From Chitinispirillales bacterium (GTDB lineage Bacteria > Fibrobacterota > Chitinivibrionia > Chitinivibrionales > Chitinispirillaceae), in contig JAIRVB010000021.1 in the NCBI GenBank assembly GCA_031254105.1, positions 1 through 64,000 on the forward strand: DNA of 64,000 nucleotides, written 5' to 3'. The first letter of the stretch is position 1. The number at the start of each line of letters is the position of its first letter. Both the position numbers and the translations under genes were made by a program. Below are positions 8,721 to 16,684 of this stretch, piece by piece. Under the pieces are notes generated by a model, which was not told the origin of the DNA, searched no databases, and saw only the letters and a list, made by a program, of their open reading frames with translations.

Positions 8721-9887
8721 ATGATTCTTGAATTTCTTTATCAGCATACCGGAATTTATCTGTTCTACAGCCGCCTTTTCAGTACAAGCGTAGCTACAGT
8801 TATCTCATTTTTGCTTGCGATCTCACTTTTTCCCGTTTATATAAAGTTTTTACGCAAGTTCCAGTTCTCTTCAGAGTTTGAAAAGGAGACGGCAGGGCCT
8901 GTGATGCCTGCGGGTATACTTTTTTTGGTTATTGTTATACTTTCCACTCTCATTGCGGTTCGTATAAATTCCTATGTGGTCAGCGCGCTTATTATATACT
9001 GTTTTTTCAGTATTATTGGCGCGGTGGACGATGTTGCCAAGGTTATAAACAGAGTCAAGGTCGGCAAGGGAGAGATCACTAGGCAGGATTACCAGTATAA
9101 AGCGGACGGTATCTCTTCATCTCTGCGTCTCACGCTTTACATCGCTATCTCTCTTGGTGTGGCTATTTTTGCCTATAAATATATACCAAAAATAAACGGC
9201 GATATAGTTTTGCCTTTTATGAGTATTGACAAAGGTTATCCATCTATGCCGGTCTGGCTGTTTATTCCATTTATGACCATGACAATAGCGATATTGGCAA
9301 ATGGGGTTAATTTTACCGATGGTTTTGATACTTTAGCGGCAGTACCTTCTATTTGCTGTCTGCTGTTTTTGGGAGTAATATCTTTTGTGTCAAGTAACAG
9401 CGTATGGAGCAGCTATCTGCTTATACCGTTTATTCCCGGGTTAGAGGAGATTTTGCCTCTCATCGGAGCTGTGATAGGGACGCTTTTGGCTTATCTTTGG
9501 TACAACTCGCCTCCTTCCACAATTATAATGGGCGACAGCGGTTCGGTTGGTTTGGGGGGGCTTATCGGTATTTTGTTTGTTTTCTCAAAATCAGGCCTTT
9601 TTCTTCCTATTGTCGCTTTTATCTTTCTTTTGGAATTCGTTTCGGTATTTACGCAGATCGGCTGGTTTAAACTGACCGGCAAAAGAATTTTTCTCTGCGC
9701 GCCGATTCATCACCATTTTCAGTTTCTCATGCGCAGGAGCGGCCGCTACGGCCCTCTCACAGGGACATTGAAAAAAGTGAGTGATTTAGGAGAGTTTCAG
9801 ATCAAATCCAAAATAGCGTGGCGCTTTCATATCCTGTCGGTTGTATTTTTAATTATCGGTCTGGTCTCATATCTGAAAATCCGCTAG
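8721..9887 (+). CDS. mraY: phospho-N-acetylmuramoyl-pentapeptide transferase
   Basis: 388 residues with about ten transmembrane helices. It transfers phospho-MurNAc-pentapeptide from UDP to undecaprenyl phosphate, making lipid I at the inner membrane. Diagnostic motifs are GAVDDVAKV (the DDxxK-type Asp pair), NGVNFTDGFDTLA (MraY NxxNxxDGxDGLA), MGDSGSVGLGG and the MraY-specific PIHHHFQ near residue 330. The HHH box separates it from WecA-type enzymes. It is outside any visible dcw cluster: no mur or fts gene flanks it. The ATG at 8721 lacks a strong SD but no alternative is better. Confidence 0.9.
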   Translation: MILEFLYQHTGIYLFYSRLFSTSVATVISFLLAISLFPVYIKFLRKFQFSSEFEKETAGPVMPAGILFLVIVILSTLIAVRINSYVVSALIIYCFFSIIGAVDDVAKVINRVKVGKGEITRQDYQYKADGISSSLRLTLYIAISLGVAIFAYKYIPKINGDIVLPFMSIDKGYPSMPVWLFIPFMTMTIAILANGVNFTDGFDTLAAVPSICCLLFLGVISFVSSNSVWSSYLLIPFIPGLEEILPLIGAVIGTLLAYLWYNSPPSTIIMGDSGSVGLGGLIGILFVFSKSGLFLPIVAFIFLLEFVSVFTQIGWFKLTGKRIFLCAPIHHHFQFLMRRSGRYGPLTGTLKKVSDLGEFQIKSKIAWRFHILSVVFLIIGLVSYLKIR

Positions 9888-9914
9888 TTTTAATAGTGAT
9901 TATAAGTTGTATGG

Positions 9915-9933
9915 AAGTACATGCCATGTACTT
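9915..9933. promoter_or_regulatory. 19-bp palindrome, possible operator
   Basis: AAGTACATG-C-CATGTACTT has perfect 9-base arms with one central base, between mraY and the methyltransferase gene. Symmetry and position suggest a regulator site, but there is no independent support. Confidence 0.35.
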
Positions 9934-10027
9934 GCCACGCATAGTCTTTGTAATCAATGCAAACAACAGGATAAACTATATCTTTTCGTAACGGTAGATA
10001 TTACAAACTGACAACTGGAAACTAAAA

Positions 10028-10747
10028 ATGGTAACTGACGCGTACTACAACTTCACCTCTCCGGGCGGCAGGGAATGCACCGTTGCGGCGGCGCGTTTTG
10101 CGGCTGTAAATCCATCAAGCAGTATTCTTGTTTTGGGATGCGGATGCGGTGCGGGGGCGGTTGTTCTCGCTAAGGAATTCCGCTGCAAAGTGCTTGCGGC
10201 GGAGACAAGAGACGGCCTTAGTCAGGAAGCACGAAGGTCTTGCGAAAACAAAGGGGTAAGCCACTTAGTTACTGTTTTAGATATTGATCCCATTGAATCC
10301 AAACGCGATGATGAAGAACTCTTTGATCTTATTATAGCCGAAGGCGGTTATTTGACTTCCGCTTCAAGAGCGCCTTTCTTTAAATATATTAATAAAAAAC
10401 TTGCGCCCAGGGGCTGGGCGGCGTTTGCTGATAAGATTTATACCTCATCACAAATCCCTCTTACGGTTCAAAAGGTCTTTGGAGAAAAAAACAAAGATAC
10501 TTTGAGTGAAGAACTTTACAGAGATTTAATTAAAGACGCTGGTCTGGATTTACAGTATACCGGACTTACTCCCGCAAGCGGTTGGGATAACTACTATGCT
10601 CATATGGCCAGAAGACTGACCGACACTCAGGGCTACTACAGCGGCCAGACGGTTAAGTCCGCGCTTCATAAAGAGATAAATCAGTTTTATAAGATGGATT
10701 GTCTTAAGTATCTTGGATATTTGTTTTGTATTTGCAGAAGGAAATGA
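10028..10747 (+). CDS. class I SAM-dependent methyltransferase
   Basis: 239 residues. The Rossmann motif I is LVLGCGCGAG at about residues 37-46, followed by an acidic residue at the end of strand 2 (AAETRD) and DLIIAEGGYL as motif post-II. There is no signal peptide, so it is cytoplasmic. The substrate cannot be told from sequence; the layout resembles small-molecule or protein methyltransferases of the Methyltransf_11/25 type. Cysteines flank motif I. No obvious ribosome site precedes the ATG. It stands 140 bases after mraY on the same strand. Confidence 0.75.
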   Translation: MVTDAYYNFTSPGGRECTVAAARFAAVNPSSSILVLGCGCGAGAVVLAKEFRCKVLAAETRDGLSQEARRSCENKGVSHLVTVLDIDPIESKRDDEELFDLIIAEGGYLTSASRAPFFKYINKKLAPRGWAAFADKIYTSSQIPLTVQKVFGEKNKDTLSEELYRDLIKDAGLDLQYTGLTPASGWDNYYAHMARRLTDTQGYYSGQTVKSALHKEINQFYKMDCLKYLGYLFCICRRK

Positions 10748-10803
10748 TAGTGTTTGATGGTTATGCGGGATTATTTTCCTGACGGGTTGTTTTTTGCCAT
10801 TTA

Positions 10804-10890
10804 TCCATCACCGCCTGCAAAGTGAAGGTTTTTACAAATCCGCAATCATCTTTTGGAACAATAAACCCCGTTTCCGCAGGGGTAATGTGA
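10804..10890. repeat. dispersed palindromic repeat, family A copy 3 (diverged)
   Basis: Contains GGAACAATAAACCCCG then TTTCCGCAGGGGTAATGTGA, matching copies at 8.5 and 58.5 kb. The CCCC...GGGG hairpin lies just past the stop of the minus-strand deaminase gene and could end its transcript. Confidence 0.55.
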
Positions 10891-10895
10891 GAAAG

Positions 10896-11390
10896 TTACA
10901 AACTCTCAGTCCCAGCCATCTCTACCTGCCGCATCTCAATCCCTGCCTCCTTCGACACAGCAAGAACCTTTTCGTCTCGATAAAACTCAAGATAAAAAAC
11001 CCTGCGAATGCCGCTGTTAGCAATAAGTTTAAAGCAGTTCCAGCACGGGGAAGCGGTCACATAGATATCCGCGCCGTCAATAGCAGTTCCGTTTTTGGCA
11101 GCCTGTATGATTGCGTTGGCTTCGGCGTGTACGGTAGCGACGCAGTGGGTGTTTACCATCATGTGGCCAACGTCGTCGCAGTGGGGCATTCCCCGCACAC
11201 TGCCGTTGTAGCCGGTTGAAAGTATCGCCTTATCCCGCACAATTACAGCGCCCACATGTTTTCTATCGCATGTTGAGCGGGTAGCGGCCTGCAACGCAAT
11301 CTGCATAAAATATTCATCCCATGATGCGCGTTTGCGCTTTGCGGGGGCGGATGCGGATACAGTTGTTTGCTCTTCAGCTTGAATGTTCAT
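10896..11390 (-). CDS. dCMP deaminase family protein (ComEB-like)
   Basis: 164 residues. The zinc-dependent cytidine deaminase signature is complete: HAE at 88-90 with the catalytic Glu, and PCWNC at 115-119 with the two zinc cysteines. The additional Cys/His of the dCMP deaminase subfamily (GMPHC, THC) are present. It converts dCMP to dUMP, feeding thymidylate synthesis. The N-terminal ~20 residues are a low-complexity extension before ASWDEYFM, the usual start of the domain. Cytoplasmic. Confidence 0.88.
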   Translation of the reverse strand: MNIQAEEQTTVSASAPAKRKRASWDEYFMQIALQAATRSTCDRKHVGAVIVRDKAILSTGYNGSVRGMPHCDDVGHMMVNTHCVATVHAEANAIIQAAKNGTAIDGADIYVTASPCWNCFKLIANSGIRRVFYLEFYRDEKVLAVSKEAGIEMRQVEMAGTESL

Positions 11391-11588
11391 TGTAAATAGC
11401 TCCGTGACTATTATTAATAAAGATTAAAAATTATCTGCATTACACTAGGTCGGCCGCGGGGCCGCCTCTACGGATTATTATCTCCTCTTTTGTAAAGACA
11501 ACCATCGCGATTGCGCCGTCACGCACAAAAACACACTTCCTCTGTATGGGTGAATAGTCATTCGCCCCATCCCGCGCTCCCTGTCAAG

Positions 11589-11780
11589 TTAAGAATCTTT
11601 TTTTACAGAAGAACACTCCCGGCAAACCAATTTGTTTTCAACAGACTGAAGCGATTCTGACTTGGAACCGCATTTACTGCAAGTACCGGATGTTATTTTG
11701 GGTGATTTTTTGTTGCTTAGTATAATAAATCCCAAGATTGCCGCTGTCAGTATTACTAAGATAATTTGGGTAACGGTCAT
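11589..11780 (-). CDS. small single-pass membrane protein with zinc-ribbon tail
   Basis: 63 residues: one N-terminal membrane helix (about 4-22), a short basic stretch, then CSKCG..and CREC, a four-cysteine knuckle in the cytoplasm. A ribosome site (AAAGGAAC) precedes the ATG. The composition looks like a real gene rather than a chance frame. The family is unknown; it could be a metal or redox sensor tethered to the membrane. It is upstream of the deaminase on the same strand, with 198 bases between. Confidence 0.6.
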   Translation of the reverse strand: MTVTQIILVILTAAILGFIILSNKKSPKITSGTCSKCGSKSESLQSVENKLVCRECSSVKKDS

Positions 11781-11822
11781 GATATGTTCCTTTTATGAGT
11801 TGAGTTGCGTTGTTATCAGGTT

Positions 11823-11850
11823 TTGCGGGCGGCAGGTTGCCGCCCTTACG
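11823..11850. repeat. GGCGGCA-TGCCGCC palindrome, family C
   Basis: GGGCGGCAGGTTGCCGCCCTTACGAA sits in the gap before rpiB. Related palindromes lie at 15957-15975 and 16010-16025, and a GC-rich relative at 11450-11470. Short dispersed palindrome with terminator potential. Confidence 0.45.
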
Positions 11851-11859
11851 AAGATGCTT

Positions 11860-12303
11860 CTATGCATCAAGCATCTTTACTCGCTTTTCATGCCGTCCGC
11901 CTTCAAAGGGTCCGGCAAGCCAGGCGTCTAAGATAGCTTTGGCTGTTTCCAAAGACGTTGTCCTGCTGCCAAGCACTAAAACATTTGAATCATTGTGAGC
12001 GCGGCTGAGTGTGCCCATTTCCGGGGTAAAGCAGAGTGCGGCCCGCACCCCTTTTTTACGGTTTGCCGCGATAGACGCTCCAACGCCTGTGCCGCAAAAC
12101 AGCACCCCTCTTGGAATTTCCCCGCTGCTGACTTTTTTGGCAAGATCGAAAGCAAAAACAGGGTAATCATCATCCCTGTCATACTCCAAAGCGCCGCAAT
12201 CATGTACTTCATACCCTTTTTTTTGAAGGTACTCAGTGATAGCGCCCTTAAGTTCAAAACCGGCATGATCACCAGCCACACAGATTTTCTTACCCTCTTC
12301 CAT
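11860..12303 (-). CDS. rpiB: ribose-5-phosphate isomerase B
   Basis: 147 residues from the ATG at 12303, chosen because a GGAAGGGA ribosome site precedes it and the family begins here (KICVAGDHAG). The frame is open further upstream, but that part has no homology pattern. RpiB interconverts ribose-5-phosphate and ribulose-5-phosphate in the pentose phosphate pathway. Motifs: GDHAGFELK, an FCGTGVGAS loop that binds the phosphate, and NDSNVLVLGSR. Cytoplasmic, usually a dimer or tetramer. Confidence 0.93.
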   Translation of the reverse strand: MEEGKKICVAGDHAGFELKGAITEYLQKKGYEVHDCGALEYDRDDDYPVFAFDLAKKVSSGEIPRGVLFCGTGVGASIAANRKKGVRAALCFTPEMGTLSRAHNDSNVLVLGSRTTSLETAKAILDAWLAGPFEGGRHEKRVKMLDA

Positions 12304-12570
12304 TAATAAAATCCCTTCCGAATAGAAGTCTAACTGAAAATTAATCATCCCACATTCTATGCGGAGATGTTGTACACAACGCTCCCGCACGGATGCGCGG
12401 TATTTGCACTTTAACGTATTAGCGTTGCGTGCAACGCCCTTCCCGAATATTTCTTATTTTAATAGAAATCCGGCGTATCTGCGGTCATTACCAGAAAATA
12501 CTACACGCCCATTTTATAAGGAATGTAATTTCTACTGTAACGAATATCTTTTACAGGGAGTCTAATTGTT

Positions 12571-13113
12571 GTGACAGAAATAGATGAATTCACACTTGAA
12601 CAGGCAAGGCGGGGCAGTAAGAAGGCTTTCAGGAGTCTCTACCGGCACTACTCCCCTTTTGTCTGGAGGCTGTGTTTCAGGTCATCTAACGGCGACACTT
12701 TGCGCGCGGAGGAGATAACGCAAAATACTTTTGTAAAAATCCACCGCTATTTGCCGGACTTTTCCGGGAACTCGGCGTTGTCTACATGGATTTACACAGT
12801 TACTTTCAATTGCGTCAACGAATATTTTGCGAAATTGACAAAATACAATAACCGTAACGTTTTGCTTGATGAAGAATCTGTAGGAAGCGCTTCCGATTAT
12901 CTGCCGTATGAGAACCGGCAGCTTGTTTCTCAGATACTAAAAGACCTGTCTGAAAAAGAGCGGTTTCTGCTGACAGCAAGAGAGGTGGATGGTCTCTCTT
13001 ATGAAGAGCTCGCTGTTATTACCGGTGAACCGGAGGGTACGCTCAGAACAAGGCTCTCGAGACTTAAGTCCGATATAAGAAAACGAATCGAACAAACAGA
13101 AGAAGGAGTGTGA
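12571..13113 (+). CDS. ECF-type RNA polymerase sigma factor
   Basis: 180 residues. Region 2 contains AEEITQNTFVKIHRYL and STWIYTVTFNCVNEY (promoter -10 recognition and melting); region 4 contains LSYEELAVITGEPEGTLRTRLSRLKSDI, a helix-turn-helix for the -35 element. No region 1.1 or 3, as expected for group IV sigma factors. The GTG start has GGGAGT upstream. It is the first gene of a tight operon: the next gene begins 3 bases after its stop, and a Cys/His-rich Spy-like protein follows. The arrangement suggests an envelope or metal stress response. Confidence 0.9.
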   Translation: MTEIDEFTLEQARRGSKKAFRSLYRHYSPFVWRLCFRSSNGDTLRAEEITQNTFVKIHRYLPDFSGNSALSTWIYTVTFNCVNEYFAKLTKYNNRNVLLDEESVGSASDYLPYENRQLVSQILKDLSEKERFLLTAREVDGLSYEELAVITGEPEGTLRTRLSRLKSDIRKRIEQTEEGV

Positions 13114-13116
13114 AAC

Positions 13117-13419
13117 GTGGACGCATCAAAAGAGAAACGGTTCTACGACTCGCTCGGCATAGTCCCGCAAGTATCAAATGGCGTTCTGAAGAATATTGAG
13201 CGTATGACAGGGCGTTCAAATTTTGTAAGACGCGGTTTGCTCGCTGCCTGCTTTGCGCTGGCGTTTATTATACCGGCGTTTGTGCTCACAAAAATAACGC
13301 CTTCCGCTGCTTACGCCGGCGATTATGAATCTATAAGCGAACTGATTTACGCATTTGAATACTTTAACGGTGATTTTGACAATGACAATTCAGCATACGG
13401 TTATCTCTTAGACGAATAA
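13117..13419 (+). CDS. single-pass membrane protein, candidate anti-sigma factor
   Basis: 100 residues from a GTG start. A short cytoplasmic N-terminus (~40 residues) is followed by one membrane helix (about 42-62, LLAACFALAFIIPAFVL) and a small acidic periplasmic tail rich in Asp, Asn and Tyr. It has no HxxxCxxC zinc anti-sigma motif. The role rests on position: 3 bases after an ECF sigma gene, with the topology of small anti-sigma proteins such as CnrY/NccY. The acidic tail could bind cations. Confidence 0.6.
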   Translation: MDASKEKRFYDSLGIVPQVSNGVLKNIERMTGRSNFVRRGLLAACFALAFIIPAFVLTKITPSAAYAGDYESISELIYAFEYFNGDFDNDNSAYGYLLDE

Positions 13420-13454
13420 ATGTTTTCTAATTACATTAAGAAAGGGGTTCTCAT

Positions 13455-13994
13455 ATGAGAGCAAAAATGTTTCTATGTTCTATGCTAATTTTGTCCATGC
13501 TTCTGCCTGCTGCCGGATGGTCGCGGGAAACACAGAGGCGAGACCGCCATCCCATGAAGAAGAAGATGGAAAAACTCGGTCTTACCTCTCAGCAGGAAGC
13601 TCAACTCAAAGAACTTCATACGCAAACCGCCCCAGTCAGAAAAGAGCGGATGGGAAAGATTAAAGAGCTGCGGGGAGAAATAAAACAGGAATTGCTTAAG
13701 GATAAACCATCCAGGACTGCTTTAGATAACTATGCCGCGCAAATGGGTAATCTTCACAAATTACAGAATGAAGAGTCCATTAAACATCTGCTCAAGGTAA
13801 AGGAGATATTGACCCCTGAGCAGTTTGTCAAATTTACAGATAAGGGCCTTATGGATGGCCCGGGCGCACGCACGCATAATAATAAAAGCGATGGTTTTCA
13901 TAAAAAATGCGATTCGGAAAAACACCGCGCGCACAAACAGAAATGCGCTGACTGCGACAAAGATGGAGCTTGCTGTAAGAAAAAAGGTAACTAA
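13455..13994 (+). CDS. periplasmic Spy/CpxP/CnrX-like protein with Cys-His-rich tail
   Basis: 179 residues with a signal peptide (about 1-23, cleavage near AAGWS) and a ribosome site (AAAGGGG). The central part is helical and charged with LGLTSQQEAQLKEL and ILTPEQFVKF, the two LTxxQ motifs of Spy/CpxP chaperones and of the CnrX/NccX metal sensors. The last ~40 residues are packed with Cys, His and Lys (HKKC, KQKCADCDKDGACCKKK), a plausible site for Cu, Zn or Ni. As third gene after an ECF sigma factor it probably senses periplasmic metal or misfolding. The IS remnant begins 1-2 bases after its stop. Confidence 0.78.
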   Translation: MRAKMFLCSMLILSMLLPAAGWSRETQRRDRHPMKKKMEKLGLTSQQEAQLKELHTQTAPVRKERMGKIKELRGEIKQELLKDKPSRTALDNYAAQMGNLHKLQNEESIKHLLKVKEILTPEQFVKFTDKGLMDGPGARTHNNKSDGFHKKCDSEKHRAHKQKCADCDKDGACCKKKGN

Positions 13995-13995
13995 A

Positions 13996-14069
13996 CAGTG
14001 TCTACGCAAGATATTAACAATTTGATTTTTGATATTATAATTTCGTATGTAAGGGGATATTACATATGA
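13996..14069 (+). mobile_element. left end of an IS5-like element, interrupted at the transposase start
   Basis: Begins CAGTGTCTACGCAAG and runs to a ribosome site (AAGGGGATAT) and ATGA. The same stretch recurs with substitutions at 15800-15873, where it leads into an IS5-type transposase fragment. Here the group II intron starts directly after ATGA, so the rest of the transposase is missing. Confidence 0.6.
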
Positions 14070-15005
14070 GTGCGCCAGTTCGGTGCATATAATATAGCGT
14101 GGCGAGCATACAAATGTATTATATGCATACCTGGGAGGTCTGATGGTTTCCGGCAGTATTTTTTTCTGCCCGGTAAAGGTGAGCGAAGTTCTGAGAAAAG
14201 ACGGAGTGAGCCATACAGATCATCAGAAGTCGGATTATCCCATATTAGCGCAGAACCGCATGAAAATGCGTGGAGCGAATGGGGTAACAAGTCAGTGATT
14301 CCTTTTAACGAAATACGTATGGCACCGGAGGTCAAATGAGCGCGGAACATGAGTTTAAAGGAATAAAGTATCAGTCCCAAAGATATGCGCGTGTACAAAC
14401 GTTAATGCATAATGTAAACGAAGAATCCCTAAGGGAGAAACATCGCAAACAGGAATGCAGGAAAGCCAGTGGAGTAAACGGAGTAACCAAAGATGTGATG
14501 TTTGGCCGAAGATAAAACACGAATACTTCCAATGGGACGGTTCAAAGGCACTAAAGAAAAGTTCGACTTCTTAGGATTTACGTTTTACAATGCTAAAACG
14601 CGAGAAAGCAGATACAGAGTTGGCGTGCGCACGAGCAAGAATAAGCTAAAAGGCAAACGGTAAAAGAGTGGATAGGAGGAAGACGTACAAAACCGGTATC
14701 ACAGACAGCGAAGTCAATAGCTGCAACCCTTAAAGGTCACTGCAACTATTATGGAGTAAACGGTAATCTTGGAATGATAAGGAAATTTTACAGTTATGTA
14801 AAGTTTACATTCTACCGCATGCTTAACAGGCGCGACCAGAAAGGCAGATACCGTTATGAGAAATTCAAACGTCTATGGTACTTCTATGTCCAAAGTCCAC
14901 GACTGTCGGTAAATATTTGGAACTGAAACAGATGCTGATTTGAAGAGCCGTACGCGGGAAAACCACACGTACGGTTCTGTGAGGGGCAGCTAATTTTCCT
15001 CTCAC
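14070..15005 (+). mobile_element. group II intron remnant with intact domains V and VI
   Basis: The 5' end is GTGCGCC, a canonical group II start. Domain V spans 14945-14978 (34 nt) and has the AGC catalytic triad, GTAC stem and terminal GGTTCT. Domain VI follows (14979-15005), pairing GTGAGGGG with CCTCTCAC across a loop containing A residues for branching, and the element ends in AC. Total length 936 bases, far short of the ~2-2.5 kb of an ORF-bearing intron. The shortening is in the maturase gene, which lacks its reverse transcriptase core. It lies between an IS-like left end and the 39-aa-repeat gene. Domain I and IV details were not folded. Confidence 0.85.
14336..14926 (+). pseudogene. 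ltrA: group II intron maturase/reverse transcriptase, core deleted
   Basis: The ATG at 14336 (GGAGGT upstream) starts 59 codons that match the maturase N-terminus (MHNVNEESLREKHRKQ, KASGVNGVTKD), then a stop at 14513. The next readable part, RILPMGRFKGTKEKFDFLGFTFY, belongs near the thumb/X region. After a further frame change GHCNYYGVNGN and LNRRDQKGRY give the usual C-terminus, ending at 14926. All catalytic RT blocks, including YADD, are absent, so the intron cannot make its own maturase. Confidence 0.85.
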
Positions 15006-15035
15006 TGGGAACAAACTTTGAAAGGAACGTTTAAG

Positions 15036-15716
15036 ATGTTTACTCGACAAAAAAGTTTTTGTTTTACATTGATTTTATTCATTTTTGGGTTATTGTTTGT
15101 TCAGAATATTTTTGCTTCTGGTACAAGTGATGGATATTCTGGAGCAAAAAATTCGTTACAGAAATTCAAAAGTCGTTTTATTGAAATAATGGGCGACTGG
15201 GAATTTAACAGAATACGTGGTATCGATATACCTTCAGTATATTACGGAAGTCATGCCGGATCGCAAAATTCTCTACAAGAGTTTAAGAGACGCTTTAGCG
15301 AAATAATGGGCGACTGGGAATTTAACAGAATACGTGGTATCGACATCCATTCATTCTATTATGGAAACTATGCTGGATCACAAAATTCTTTACAAGAGTT
15401 TAAAAGACGTTTCATTGAAATAATGGGTGATAAGGAATTTAACAGTATACTTGGTATCGACATCCATTCATTTTATTATGGAAACTATGCTGGATCACAA
15501 AATTCTCTACAAGCGTTTAAAAGACGTTTCATTGAAATAATGGGTGATAGGGAATTTAATAATATACGTGGTATAGATATACCTTCAGTATATTATGGAA
15601 GTTATGCCGGATCACAAAATTCTCTACAAGGGTTTAAAAGACGCTTTAGCGAAATAATGGGCGACTGGGAATTTAACAGGATACGCAATATTGATGTACA
15701 TTTGTTTTATTATTAG
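15036..15716 (+). CDS. exported protein of five tandem 39-aa repeats
   Basis: 226 residues from the ATG at 15036, preferred because AAAGGAAC sits at the right distance; a TTG at 15018 is in frame but lies at the ribosome site. Signal peptide about 1-28 (FCFTLILFIFGLLF, cleavage near FASG). The rest is five near-identical 39-residue units with the consensus SLQxFKRRFxEIMGD, xEFNxIRGIDI and a YYG..AGSQN linker. Each unit looks like one or two amphipathic helices followed by an aromatic turn. I do not recognise the family. The last unit is truncated at FYY, the C-terminus. It begins 30 bases after the intron end. Confidence 0.75.
   Translation: MFTRQKSFCFTLILFIFGLLFVQNIFASGTSDGYSGAKNSLQKFKSRFIEIMGDWEFNRIRGIDIPSVYYGSHAGSQNSLQEFKRRFSEIMGDWEFNRIRGIDIHSFYYGNYAGSQNSLQEFKRRFIEIMGDKEFNSILGIDIHSFYYGNYAGSQNSLQAFKRRFIEIMGDREFNNIRGIDIPSVYYGSYAGSQNSLQGFKRRFSEIMGDWEFNRIRNIDVHLFYY
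15153..15713 (+). repeat. five 117-bp tandem coding repeats
   Basis: Units start at 15153, 15270, 15387, 15504 and 15621, exactly 117 bases (39 codons) apart. Units 2 and 3 share HSFYYGNYAGSQ; 1 and 4 share IPSVYYGS, a pattern expected from repeated unequal exchange. Confidence 0.9.
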
Positions 15717-15799
15717 TAAGTATCAATGGGCGTACTGCACATAACAGGCCTGTATGCGCTTCGCCGCCTTTCGGCGACTCGTGCTCCGTTTTTGCTAAG

Positions 15800-15985
15800 C
15801 AGTGTCTACGCAAGTCATTGCCGATTTGATTTTTGGTGTTATCATTTTATATGTAAGGAGATATTACCTATGAAAACATTACCAACCGGCATGACTTAAC
15901 AGACGGCCAATGGGCCAGGATCGAGCCTATAATAACAAATATGTTAGGTAACTGGGGCGGCAGCCTGCCGCCCATCCGCATATGA
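15800..15985 (+). pseudogene. IS5-family transposase fragment with its upstream end
   Basis: 15800-15868 repeats the IS end at 13996. From 15869 the frame reads YENITNRHDLTDGQWARIEPIITNMLG, the standard N-terminus of IS5-group (DUF4096) transposases, then runs into a GGCGGCA palindrome and stops at 15983. The ATG at 15870 is out of frame with it, so a frameshift is already present. Only ~38 of the usual ~250+ residues remain. Confidence 0.75.
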
Positions 15986-16265
15986 CAGGTATGCATGGTA
16001 CGCGGAAGGCGGATTGCCGCCTTACTACGGGGAATCTACGTTGCCATATATGCCGATATGTCGTGTCTATGTATGGGTGAACCTATATTCTCCCCTGTCC
16101 CGCGTATCATCTTATTTGCGCCCGCCGCGAATCTCACTATCTTAAAATCACCATCATAAATAAATAGCGGCCTGATACGAATTATCTCTCCATATACAAC
16201 ATTCACAATCAGTTGTCTCTTCCGGTTTGTAAACAGTTACTTTACACTATATAAAGGACTAATTA
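15957..16265. other. intergenic repeat-rich stretch
   Basis: Holds two GGCGGC..GCCGCC palindromes (15957-15975, 16010-16025). It also has a TATGGGTGAA..TCCCC..TCCCGCG segment at 16070-16110 that resembles 11546-11580 near the minus-strand zinc-ribbon gene. No coding frame; the last ~60 bases must hold the promoter of the next gene. Confidence 0.4.
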
Positions 16266-16574
16266 ATGAGGACAAAACGATCTTTTCTGTCTATGATGCT
16301 CATCTCAGCGTTCATTTTTACCGCACCGTTTATTTTTACCGGGCAATTTTCTATTGCGGCTAACCAGACACACGATGGTAATTGCGGAAAACCCCATACT
16401 GAAAATTCAAGCGTCAAGCTTGAATGCGCAAAGAAACGGGAACTTGAAAATACCCGTAAGGATATGGTAGATGACGCTAAACAGGGATACGTGTCGGGCA
16501 GCGAACTTAAAAAAGGATCACCTCAATTTCTCAGAGCGGTGCACTGCCCTGAGCTTGTAGAGAAGGTCAAATAA
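16266..16574 (+). CDS. small exported protein of unknown function
   Basis: 102 residues with a good ribosome site (AAAGGACT) and a clear signal peptide (about 1-31, FIFTAPFIFTGQFSIAA). The mature part of ~70 residues is charged and contains three cysteines (NCGKP, LECAKK, VHCPEL), which may form disulphides in the periplasm. No family is recognised. Monocistronic; the hairpin at 16588-16645 follows its stop. Confidence 0.65.
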   Translation: MRTKRSFLSMMLISAFIFTAPFIFTGQFSIAANQTHDGNCGKPHTENSSVKLECAKKRELENTRKDMVDDAKQGYVSGSELKKGSPQFLRAVHCPELVEKVK

Positions 16575-16587
16575 AACTTCAAAATAA

Positions 16588-16645
16588 TAATGCAGAATAC
16601 AGAAATGGTTGAACGCTGATGTTTTTATTTCCGTATTCTGCATTA
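16588..16645. terminator. long hairpin between convergent genes
   Basis: TAATGCAGAATACAGAAAT at 16588-16606 pairs with its near-exact complement at 16627-16645 (one mismatch), loop 20 bases. It sits between two convergent stops and belongs with the AATGCAGAAT-type repeats at 30.5 and 44.0 kb. Confidence 0.55.
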
Positions 16646-16684
16646 GTAAATTATTTTTCCAGGAGAAACAATAATACGGTTCAA

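Noticed and set aside
11995-12306. 103-codon plus-strand frame opposite rpiB
   Set aside because: It is the antisense shadow of rpiB, whose protein matches its family in full.
15870-15899. Short gene MKTLPTGMT with ribosome site
   Set aside because: It stops after nine codons; the frame that matches IS5 transposases is the neighbouring one, so it is a frameshifted relic.
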